Source: Micromonospora echinospora (GTDB lineage Bacteria > Actinomycetota > Actinomycetes > Mycobacteriales > Micromonosporaceae). From it: a stretch of 64,000 nucleotides of DNA. How positions within the stretch are numbered: the first letter of the stretch is position 1; each line of letters begins with the position of its first letter. The notes below the pieces were generated by a model. That model saw nothing but the letters and a program-made list of their open reading frames with translations, had not been told where the DNA came from and searched no databases. A program made the translations under genes and the position numbers. The stretch is taken from positions 7,021,001-7,085,000 of the forward strand of contig NZ_LT607413.1 in assembly GCF_900091495.1 (NCBI RefSeq), written 5' to 3'. Shown piece by piece: positions 8,823-16,405 of this stretch.

Positions 8823-10123
8823 CCGTCACCATCACCGGCGTCGACGTGCACGACGTGCGGTTCCCCACCGCGCGCACCGGCGACGGCTCGGACGCGATCA
8901 ACAAGGGCGACTACTCGGCCACCTACGTGGAGCTGCGCACCGACGCCGGCGTCACCGGGGCGGGTTTCACCTTCACCAACGGCCGGGGCAACGAGATCAC
9001 CTGTGCGGCGGTGCGCGCGCTGGCGCACCACGTCGAGGGGAAGACGGTCGAGGAGATCGCCGCCGACCAGGTGACGTTCTGGCGGTCGCTCAGCGCCGAC
9101 GTGCAGCTGCGCTGGCTCGGCCCGGAGAAGGGCGTGATCCACATGGCCACCGGCGCGGTGGTCAACGCGGTGTGGGACCTGCGGGCCAAGCTCGCCGGCA
9201 AGCCGATGTGGCGGTTCCTGGCGGAGATGTCCACCGAGGAACTCGTGGACAGCGTCGACTTCCACCACATCACCGACGCGCTCACCCCGGACGAGGCGGC
9301 CACCATCCTGGACAAGGGGCGCGACGGGATGGCCGACCGGATCGCCCTGCTGGAGCGGGACGGCTTCCCGTCGTACACCACCTCGGTCGGCTGGCTGGGC
9401 TACCCGGACGAGAAGGTGCGGGCGCTGACCCGCGAGGCGTACGCGGCCGGCTGGCGGGCGATGAAGATGAAGGTCGGCGGCCCGCCCGCCGACGACCTGC
9501 GCCGCGCGCGGATCATCCGGGCGGAGATCGGCCCGGACGCGCTGCTGATGATGGACGCCAACCAGGTCTGGGACGTCGACGAGGCGATCACCAACATGAC
9601 CGCCCTGGCCGAGGTCGACCCGTACTGGATCGAGGAGCCGACGCACGCCGACGACATCCTCGGCCACGCCCGGATCGCGCGCGCGGTGACCGAGCTGACC
9701 GGCGGCCGGTGCCGGGTGGCCACCGGCGAGGTGGCCGCCAACCGGGTCATCTTCAAGCAGCTCCTCCAGGCCGAGGCGATCGGCGTGATGCAGATCGACT
9801 CGTGCCGGGTCGGCGGGGTCAACGAGGTGCTCGCCGAGATCCTGATGGCCGCGAAGTTCGGCGTGCCGATCTGCCCGCACTCCGGCGGCGTCGGCCTCTG
9901 CGAGTACGTCCAGCACCTGGCGATCTTCGACTACCTGCGGGTGGGCACCAGCCTGGACGGCCGGATGGTCGAGTACGTCGACCACCTGCACGAGCACTTC
10001 GTCGACCCGGTCCGCACCCGCGAGGGGCGCTACCTGCTGCCCACCGAAGCCGGCTACAGCGCCACCATGAAGCCGGAGTCGATCGCCGAGTTCCGCTTCC
10101 CGGACGGCCCGGTGTGGCGATGA
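8819..10123 (+). CDS. L-fuconate dehydratase-type enolase superfamily enzyme
   Basis: A 434-residue enolase-superfamily dehydratase. It shows the MKMKVGG lysine pair, metal ligands in LLMMDANQVWD, YWIEEPTHADDILGHA and ATGEVAANRVIFKQLLQA, the QIDSCRVGGVNE Asp and the CPHSGGVGLCEYVQHLAIFD His, and ends in the PDGPVWR tail characteristic of bacterial L-fuconate dehydratases and human ENOSF1. The family removes water from sugar acids to give 2-keto-3-deoxy acids. Flanked by an uronate isomerase and a fructuronate reductase-like gene, it may act on mannonate/altronate here instead of L-fuconate. It overlaps both neighbours by four bases. Confidence 0.88.
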   Translation: MTVTITGVDVHDVRFPTARTGDGSDAINKGDYSATYVELRTDAGVTGAGFTFTNGRGNEITCAAVRALAHHVEGKTVEEIAADQVTFWRSLSADVQLRWLGPEKGVIHMATGAVVNAVWDLRAKLAGKPMWRFLAEMSTEELVDSVDFHHITDALTPDEAATILDKGRDGMADRIALLERDGFPSYTTSVGWLGYPDEKVRALTREAYAAGWRAMKMKVGGPPADDLRRARIIRAEIGPDALLMMDANQVWDVDEAITNMTALAEVDPYWIEEPTHADDILGHARIARAVTELTGGRCRVATGEVAANRVIFKQLLQAEAIGVMQIDSCRVGGVNEVLAEILMAAKFGVPICPHSGGVGLCEYVQHLAIFDYLRVGTSLDGRMVEYVDHLHEHFVDPVRTREGRYLLPTEAGYSATMKPESIAEFRFPDGPVWR

Positions 10124-11604
10124 CCGTGGGCACCGGCCAGCTCGGGCTGGGAGCGCTGCGTCGACTGCCCGAGGCGAGCCGGCCGCTGGTGCGTCCCGGC
10201 ACGGTCGACGTCGGCATCGTCCACCTGGGACTCGGCGCGTTCCACCGGGCCCACCAGGCGGTCTACACCGAGGCGGCCATGGCGCGCTCCGGTGGCGACT
10301 GGGGCATCGTCGGGGTCGCGCCACGCAGCACCGGGCTGGTCACCACCCTCGCCGCGCAGGACGGGCTGTTCAGCGTGACGACCACCTCCGCCGAGGGCAG
10401 CCACACGCAGGTGGTCGGCGCGCTCGCCGGGGTGCGGCACGCGGCCAGCGACCCGGCGGCGGTGGTCGCCCTGCTGGCCGACCCGCGTGTCCGGGTGGTC
10501 ACGCTCACCGTGACGGAGAAGGCGTACCAGCTCGACCCGGTCAGCGGGCGTCTGCGGCCCGACCCTGAGGTCGTCGCCGACCTGACCACCGACCGGCCGC
10601 CGTGCACCGTGCCGGGGCTGCTGGTGCGCGGCCTGCTCGCCCGCGCCGCCGCCGACGCCGGACCGGTCGCCCTGGTCAGCTGCGACAACCTGCCGGCCAA
10701 CGGCCGCCGGCTGCGCGGCCTGGTCGAGCAGTCACTGACGTACGCCCGGGTGCCGGACCGGGCGGTGGCCTGGGTCGCGGCCTGCGTCACCTTCCCGGGC
10801 ACGATGGTGGACCGGATCGTGCCGGCCAGCACCGAGGAGACCCTCGCCGAGGCACGCCGGGCACTGGGCGTGGCCGACCTCGCGGCGGTCGCGGCGGAGC
10901 CGTACACGCAGTGGGTGATCGAGGACGTCTTCCCGGGCGGCCGGCCGGACTGGGGAGCGGCCGGGGCGGTGCTCACCGACGACGCCGGGTCCTGGGAACG
11001 GCTGAAGCTGCGCGCGCTCAACGGGGTGCACTCGGCCGCCGCGTACCTCGGCGCGCTGGCCGGGCGGGAGACCATCGCCGACGCGCTCGCCCTGCCGCAT
11101 CTGGAGCCGGTGCTACGCCGGCTGGTCGCCGAGGACGTCGCGGCGAGCTTCACCCCACCGGACAGGGTCTCCGTGGTCGACTACGGTGACCAGGTGCTCG
11201 CCCGGTTCGCCAACCCGGCGATCCGGCACCGCGCCATCCAGGTGGCGATGGACGGCTCGCAGAAGCTGCCGCAGCGCGTCCTGCACACCATCGCCGACCT
11301 GCGCGCCGCCGGCCGAGACGCGCGGTGGGCCACGCTCGTGGTGGCTGCCTGGATGCGCTTCGTCCGGGGCCGGGCCGACGACGGTACGGCGCTGCCGCTG
11401 GACGATCCGCTGGCCGAGCGGATCCGGGCCGCCCTCGCCGCGCACCCGGACACCCCCGCCGGGGTCACCGAGGCCCTGTTCGGGCTGACCGAGGTGTTCC
11501 CGGCCGAGCTGGGCGGCGACGAGGAGGTCCGGGCGGCGGTGACCGGTTGGCTGACCGACCTCGACCGGCACGGCGTCGCGGCGACGCTGGCGGGCGCGGC
11601 GTGA
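10120..11604 (+). CDS. uxuB: Mannitol dehydrogenase family protein, probable fructuronate/tagaturonate reductase
   Basis: A 494-residue polyol dehydrogenase of the long-chain family. An N-terminal Rossmann segment (GIVHLGLGAFHRAHQAVYTE) is followed by the catalytic signature KLRALNGVHSAAAYLG (Lys, Asn and His spaced as in the family). PYTQWVIEDVFPGGRP is typical of UxuB/MtlK enzymes. UxuB reduces D-fructuronate to D-mannonate with NADH, the step after UxaC, which fits its position. Mannitol or altronate dehydrogenase activity cannot be excluded. Start ATG 10120 overlaps the previous stop, and its own stop overlaps the next GTG. Confidence 0.87.
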   Translation: MTVGTGQLGLGALRRLPEASRPLVRPGTVDVGIVHLGLGAFHRAHQAVYTEAAMARSGGDWGIVGVAPRSTGLVTTLAAQDGLFSVTTTSAEGSHTQVVGALAGVRHAASDPAAVVALLADPRVRVVTLTVTEKAYQLDPVSGRLRPDPEVVADLTTDRPPCTVPGLLVRGLLARAAADAGPVALVSCDNLPANGRRLRGLVEQSLTYARVPDRAVAWVAACVTFPGTMVDRIVPASTEETLAEARRALGVADLAAVAAEPYTQWVIEDVFPGGRPDWGAAGAVLTDDAGSWERLKLRALNGVHSAAAYLGALAGRETIADALALPHLEPVLRRLVAEDVAASFTPPDRVSVVDYGDQVLARFANPAIRHRAIQVAMDGSQKLPQRVLHTIADLRAAGRDARWATLVVAAWMRFVRGRADDGTALPLDDPLAERIRAALAAHPDTPAGVTEALFGLTEVFPAELGGDEEVRAAVTGWLTDLDRHGVAATLAGAA

Positions 11605-12809
11605 CCGCTGCGGACCGGCCGGTGTCCACGGCGGGCGGCCCGGTCCCCCGGGTCGCGGTGATCGGTGCCAACGGGCACGGCCGGTGGCACCGGCGGGTGA
11701 TCGCGCCGCTGCACGCGACGGGGCGGCTGCGGTTGGTCGCCCTAGTCGACGTCCGCCCGGTGGAGCCGGACCCGGACGCTCCGGTGCCCGACGGCACGGG
11801 CGTGTTCACCGACCACCGGGAGATGCTGCGGGCGACCCGGCCGGACGCGGTGGTGGTCTGCACGCCCCCGCACACCCACCTGCCGATCGCCCGGGACGTG
11901 CTGACCGCCGGGGCGGACGTCCTGCTGGAGAAGCCACCGGTGCTCTCCCTAGCCGAGCACGACGCGTTGAGCGCGGTGCTCGCCGAGACCGGCCGGGCCT
12001 GCCAGGTCGGGTTCCAGGCGCTCGGGTCGGCCGCGCTCGGCGAGCTGGTGACGGCCGTTGCCGAGGGCCGGCTGGGCACCGTCCTCGGCATCTCGACGGT
12101 GGCGGCCTGGCAGCGCCCGGACGGCTACTACGCTCGCGCGCCGTGGGCCGGAAGGCGCACGCTCGACGGCCGTCCGGTGCTGGACGGGGTGCTGGCCAAC
12201 CCGATCGCGCACGCGTGGATGCAGTGCCTGGCGGTCGCCGAGGCGGTCGCCGGGCGGCCGGTGACACCGACCGTGGTGGAACTGGAGCGGTACCGGGTAC
12301 GCCCGATCGAGGTGGACGACACCGCCGCGATGCGGGTCGAGTTCCGGGGCGCGCCGCCCGTCGTGGCGGCGGTGACCCTGGCCGGGGAGGACTTCGTGCG
12401 GGGCGAGGTGCTGGTGGAGGGCACCGCCGGCCGGGCGGTGCTGGAGTACCCGACGGACCGGCTGCTGCTCCCCGGCGACGCCGAACCGCGCAGCGTGCCC
12501 GGCCGGGTCGGGTTGTTGGAGAACCTGCTCGACCACCGGGCGACCGGCACGCCGCTGATCGCGCCGCTGGCCCGGACCGCGCCGTTCACCGCCGTGCTGG
12601 AGGTGATCCAGAACGCGCCCGAGCCGACGTTGCTCGGCGGCGACCTGGTCACCACGACCGGGGCGGGCCCGGACCGGGTGGTCACCATCCGGGGGATCAA
12701 CGAGGTGCTCCGCAGGGCGGCCGAGACGGGTGCGCTCCTGTCGGAGTTGGCGGTGCCGTGGGCGGTGCCGCCGGTGCGGACCGCGCTGGCGGAGAGGGAG
12801 GGCGGCTGA
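11601..12809 (+). CDS. Second Gfo/Idh/MocA family oxidoreductase
   Basis: A 402-residue protein with the Rossmann motif VAVIGANGHGRWHRRVIAPL, the NAD-site segment VVVCTPPHTHLPIARDVL and the LLEKPPVLSL (EKP) motif. The C-terminal domain has DGVLANPIAHAWMQCLA in the substrate region. It shares only family-level similarity with the first oxidoreductase of the operon (6037), so it probably acts on a different sugar acid or on an unsaturated uronate derivative. The GTG start at 11601 overlaps the TGA of the preceding gene. It is the last gene of the five-gene catabolic operon. Confidence 0.88.
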   Translation: MTAADRPVSTAGGPVPRVAVIGANGHGRWHRRVIAPLHATGRLRLVALVDVRPVEPDPDAPVPDGTGVFTDHREMLRATRPDAVVVCTPPHTHLPIARDVLTAGADVLLEKPPVLSLAEHDALSAVLAETGRACQVGFQALGSAALGELVTAVAEGRLGTVLGISTVAAWQRPDGYYARAPWAGRRTLDGRPVLDGVLANPIAHAWMQCLAVAEAVAGRPVTPTVVELERYRVRPIEVDDTAAMRVEFRGAPPVVAAVTLAGEDFVRGEVLVEGTAGRAVLEYPTDRLLLPGDAEPRSVPGRVGLLENLLDHRATGTPLIAPLARTAPFTAVLEVIQNAPEPTLLGGDLVTTTGAGPDRVVTIRGINEVLRRAAETGALLSELAVPWAVPPVRTALAEREGG

Positions 12810-12931
12810 GGCGGAGGGCCCGAAGCGGGGTCACCGGCAAACCACTGCAAACGAGGGGTGACAGCGTTCCCCGGAAAACGGACGTGACCACCACGTTCCC
12901 GACGACCACCGGTCGGGCGAATACCGCCTGC

Positions 12932-12996
12932 CACAATTAACTGCAAAATAGCTGCATATTGTGTTCATTGACTCTCTTGAGTGATTTTCCTTACTG
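12932..12996 (+). promoter_or_regulatory. Promoter region of the first pectate lyase, with CTGCA half-sites
   Basis: An AT-rich island in a GC-rich region. TTGACT (12968-12973) is a good -35 element followed 17 bases later by TTACTG. Upstream, CACAAT (12932) and ATTGTG (12958) form inverted arms enclosing CTGCAAAA and GCTGCATA, which resemble the operator core at 6001. ACTGCAAACG at 12844-12853 is a further half-site. This suggests the lyase answers to the same LacI regulator. Confidence 0.4.
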
Positions 12997-13062
12997 TCGA
13001 ATCATCGGTATTCCGCTTCGGATGCGGAGTCCGCCGCACGACAGACCACTTCGGAGAGTCCC

Positions 13063-14415
13063 ATGCGTCTTCGCATAACCGGGGCGGCCCTGGTCGCCCT
13101 TTCCCTACTCCTCGTCCCCGGTGCGGCGGTCACCGCCGCGCCGGCGAGCGACGACGGTTCCATCCCCCGGCACGTGGAGCGCTTCGCGCGCCAACCCCTA
13201 GCGGCCGGTGACGGCTGGGCCGCCGCCGGCCCCGGCACCACCGGAGGTTCGTCCGCCACCGCCGACCAGGTGCACCTGGTCCGCAGCCGCGCCGACCTGA
13301 TCCGCGCCCTCGGCGGGGACAACGCCACCAACCGCGCCAACGCCACCCCGAAGGTGATCGTGGTCGACGGGGTCGTCGACGGGTTCGAGGGCCCCGACGG
13401 CAGCCTGCTCGACTGCACCGACCTGGCCGACCCGGAGTACTCGCTGCCGGCGTACCTGGCCGCGTACGACCCGGCGGTGTGGGGCATGGTCGCGCCGAGC
13501 GGACCGCTGGAGGCGGCCCGGACGCGCTCGGTGACCAACCAGACCCGGTACACGCAGATCAACGTCGGCCCGAACACCACCATCGTCGGGATGCGTGGGG
13601 CCCGGCTGACCGGGCTGACCCTGATGATCGACACGGCCAGCAACGTCATCGTCCGGAACCTGACCTTCGACGACGCCCGGGACTGCTTCCCGGCCTGGTC
13701 GCCGACGGACGGCTCGGCCGGCAACTGGAACTCGCAGTACGACCAGATCTCGGTACGCCGCAGCGAGAACGTGTGGATCGACCACAACACGTTCACCGAC
13801 GGCGACAACCCGGACAGCGCCCAGCCGGTGCACTTCGGCCGGCCGTACCAGGTGCACGACGGGTCGCTGGACGTCACCCACACCGCCAGCCTGGTGACCG
13901 CCTCGTACAACCGGTTCACCGGCCGGGACAAGCTGATGCTGATCGGCTCGTCGAACACGGTCGGCCCGGACGTCGGCCGGCTCAAGGTGACCCTGCACCA
14001 CAACCTCTTCGACCAGGTGGTCCAGCGACTGCCCCGGGTCCGGTTCGGCCAGGTCGACATCTACAACAACTGGTACCGCCTCGACGCGGGCTTCGACTAC
14101 GCGATCGGCGTCGGCGTGCAGTCCGCGGTGTACGCGGAGAACAACCACTTCACCCTCGGCGCCGGAATCGCCGTCGAGGACCTGCTCTACGACTGGGGCG
14201 GCACCGCGATCACCGCGCGCGGCAACTGGGTGCACGCCCACCGGTCGCTGCCCCGCCCGGTCGACCTGGTGGCGGCGTACAACGCCACCCACGACCCCGA
14301 CCTCGGCGCCGACGCGGGCTGGACGCCGACGCTGCGCACCGGTCGTCCGTTGCCGGCCCCGGCGGTCCCGCTCGTGGTCGGGGTGCTGGCCGGGGCGGAC
14401 CGGCTGCCGCTGTAG
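13063..14415 (+). CDS. Secreted pectate lyase, polysaccharide lyase family 1
   Basis: A 450-residue protein with a Sec signal (MRLRITGAALVALSLLLVPG, cleavage after AAPA-type residues near 28). The mature part is a PL1 right-handed beta-helix with the conserved VWIDHNTFTDGDNP (calcium-site Asp) and the catalytic-Arg region RLPRVRFGQVDIYNNWY. Such enzymes cleave polygalacturonate by calcium-dependent beta-elimination outside the cell. It follows the uronate operon after a 253-base gap with its own promoter. It lacks the N-terminal accessory domain seen in the two lyases downstream. Confidence 0.92.
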   Translation: MRLRITGAALVALSLLLVPGAAVTAAPASDDGSIPRHVERFARQPLAAGDGWAAAGPGTTGGSSATADQVHLVRSRADLIRALGGDNATNRANATPKVIVVDGVVDGFEGPDGSLLDCTDLADPEYSLPAYLAAYDPAVWGMVAPSGPLEAARTRSVTNQTRYTQINVGPNTTIVGMRGARLTGLTLMIDTASNVIVRNLTFDDARDCFPAWSPTDGSAGNWNSQYDQISVRRSENVWIDHNTFTDGDNPDSAQPVHFGRPYQVHDGSLDVTHTASLVTASYNRFTGRDKLMLIGSSNTVGPDVGRLKVTLHHNLFDQVVQRLPRVRFGQVDIYNNWYRLDAGFDYAIGVGVQSAVYAENNHFTLGAGIAVEDLLYDWGGTAITARGNWVHAHRSLPRPVDLVAAYNATHDPDLGADAGWTPTLRTGRPLPAPAVPLVVGVLAGADRLPL

Positions 14416-14535
14416 AAGCCACGGGCGGTGCGTGTCCCGTCCCCACGTACCGCCCGGGGAGGGTGGGTCGCCACGTCCGCGCTCACGCGGCGGCCCACCG
14501 CAACCCTCACCCCCCTACCACCACAGGAGGTTCCG

Positions 14536-16161
14536 ATGAACCGACTCCCGATCCGGGGTCGCCCCGCCGGACGACTCGCCGCCGTGCTGGCGGCCGGTGC
14601 CCTGGTCGCCGGCACGGTGCTGGTCACCACGTCCTCGGCGTGGGCGGACACGTTGCTCACCGACACCTTCGAGGACGGTGACGCCAACGGCTGGTCGCGC
14701 TCGGGCGGCAGCTGGTCGGTGGTCACCGACGGCTCGCTGGCGTTCCGGCAGTCCGGCACCAGCAGCGACGCCCGTGTCCTGACCGGCCAGAGCAGCTGGA
14801 CCGACTACGGGGTGCAGGCCCGGGTCAAGCCGACCGCGTTCGCCACCTCCGCCCGGCACGTCGGGGTGGTCGCGCGGGCGCAGAGCAGCAGCAGCTACTA
14901 CGCCCTGGTGGCCACCGCCAGCGGCGGGGTGCAGCTGGTGAAGCGCGCCGGCGGCGACCCGGTGGTGCTCGGCTCGGCCACCGCCGGGGTGACCGTCGGC
15001 TCCTGGGCCACGCTGCGCCTGGAGGCGGTCGGCAGCTCGCTGCGCGGCTACGTCAACGGCGCGCTGCTGGTGCAGGCCACCGACGCCGCGTTCGCCGCCG
15101 GCCGGGCCGGGCTGGCCACCTCGTACGCCAGCGCGACCTTCGACGACGTGGAGGTGGCCACCGCCACCGGGGCCCCGCCGACCGGCACCCCGACCGGCGG
15201 GCCGACGCCGACCCTGCCGCCGACCGAGCCGCCGATCGACCCGGGCGCGCCGCCCATCGGCTTCGCCTCGGTCAACGCCCTCGGGCAGAACGGCACCACC
15301 GGCGGGGCGGGTGGGCCGACCGTCACCGTGGACACCGCCAGCGAACTGCTCACCGCGATCGCCACGCCCGGACCGTTGACCGTCAAGGTGAGCGGGATGA
15401 TCGCCCTGCCCGGCCCGATGCACGACGTCACCTCGGACAAGACCATCATCGGGGTCGGCGCGAACTCGGGGATCACCGGCGGCGGCTTCAACATCGGTCT
15501 GCCGGTCAGCAACGTGACCACGCCGCCGGCGAACGCCGTGCACAACGTCATCATCCGGAACCTGAACTTCCGGAACACCGTCGACGACGCGATCAACGTG
15601 CAGATGTTCTCCCACCACGTCTGGATCGACCACAACGACCTGTCGAACGGCTACGACGGGCTGATCGACATCAAGCGCGGGTCGTCGTACGTGACGGTGT
15701 CGTGGAACCACACCCACCACCACACGAAGAACATGCTGCTCGGTCACGACGACAACAACGGCGCGCAGGACACCGGCCACCTCCGGGTCACCTACCACCA
15801 CAACTGGTACGACCGGACCCCGCAGCGCAACCCCCGGGTACGGTTCGGCGACCCGGTGCACGTGTTCAACAACTACTTCGTCTACAACACCGACGTCGGG
15901 GTGGCCTGCCAGCTGAACTCGGGCTGCGTGGTCGAGGGCAACCACTTCGAGGACGTCGAGGTGCCCTGGTCGATCAGCTACTCCGGTTCCCGGGGTCGCC
16001 TGGTGGCCCGGGACAACGTCCTGTCCGGCACCAGCGAGCCGGGTGACTCCGGAGGCACGGTCACCGAGCCGCGCACCTTCTACCCGTACCAGCTCACCGA
16101 CCCGGCCAGCGTGAAGTCCGTGGTCATGGCCGGCGCCGGCACCGGAAAGATCAACTTCTAG
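14536..16161 (+). CDS. Secreted pectate lyase with N-terminal LamG-like domain
   Basis: A 541-residue exported protein. The signal peptide (to about residue 35, ending SSAWA) is followed by a concanavalin-like/LamG-type domain to about residue 210 (DTFEDGDANGWSRSGGSWSV onward), a Pro/Thr/Gly linker to about 238, and a PL1 catalytic beta-helix to the end. The latter shows VWIDHNDLSNGYDG, LLGHDDNNG and NPRVRFGDPVHVFNNYF. The start ATG 14536 has CAGGAGG six bases upstream; an in-frame extension to 14428 has no such site. The accessory domain probably binds polysaccharide. Confidence 0.92.
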   Translation: MNRLPIRGRPAGRLAAVLAAGALVAGTVLVTTSSAWADTLLTDTFEDGDANGWSRSGGSWSVVTDGSLAFRQSGTSSDARVLTGQSSWTDYGVQARVKPTAFATSARHVGVVARAQSSSSYYALVATASGGVQLVKRAGGDPVVLGSATAGVTVGSWATLRLEAVGSSLRGYVNGALLVQATDAAFAAGRAGLATSYASATFDDVEVATATGAPPTGTPTGGPTPTLPPTEPPIDPGAPPIGFASVNALGQNGTTGGAGGPTVTVDTASELLTAIATPGPLTVKVSGMIALPGPMHDVTSDKTIIGVGANSGITGGGFNIGLPVSNVTTPPANAVHNVIIRNLNFRNTVDDAINVQMFSHHVWIDHNDLSNGYDGLIDIKRGSSYVTVSWNHTHHHTKNMLLGHDDNNGAQDTGHLRVTYHHNWYDRTPQRNPRVRFGDPVHVFNNYFVYNTDVGVACQLNSGCVVEGNHFEDVEVPWSISYSGSRGRLVARDNVLSGTSEPGDSGGTVTEPRTFYPYQLTDPASVKSVVMAGAGTGKINF

Positions 16162-16169
16162 GGCCGGGG

Positions 16170-16286
16170 CGCGCCCGTCCCGGCGCAACCCGCTCCACGC
16201 GCCCGCCGGGCGCACCCGATCCGCCATACCCGGCTCCACCGCGCCCGTCCCGGCGCAGTCCGATCCACCGCGCCCGTCCCGGCGCA
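16170..16286. repeat. Three spaced copies of an 18-base GC-rich repeat
   Basis: CGCGCCCGTCCCGGCGCA occurs exactly at 16170-16187, 16240-16257 and 16269-16286 in the gap between two pectate lyase genes. The last two copies sit in a 29-base tandem unit. The unit is not self-complementary. It could be a slippage-generated array or a protein-binding cluster. Confidence 0.7.
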
Positions 16287-16345
16287 CCCGGCCCCGCCGC
16301 ACCCCCGGCGATCCTGCCGAAACCGGGGCCGCCCCGTCCCCAAGA

Positions 16346-16363
16346 CATCGATCTTGATCGATG
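16346..16363. promoter_or_regulatory. 18-bp palindrome upstream of the two-domain pectate lyase
   Basis: CATCGATCTTGATCGATG has perfect 8-base arms around TT and ends 42 bases before the GTG start. It lies in an AT-richer stretch, so it may be a regulator site or may overlap the promoter. It differs from the CTGCAAA operators. Confidence 0.4.
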
Positions 16364-16405
16364 AATAGCCCGTACCGGGCGATCACTCCACCACTGGGAG
16401 GTTCC

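Noticed and set aside
12974..12989. Imperfect inverted repeat ACTC...GAGT around 12971-12982
   Set aside because: Only four-base arms inside the promoter spacer; too short to claim as an operator.
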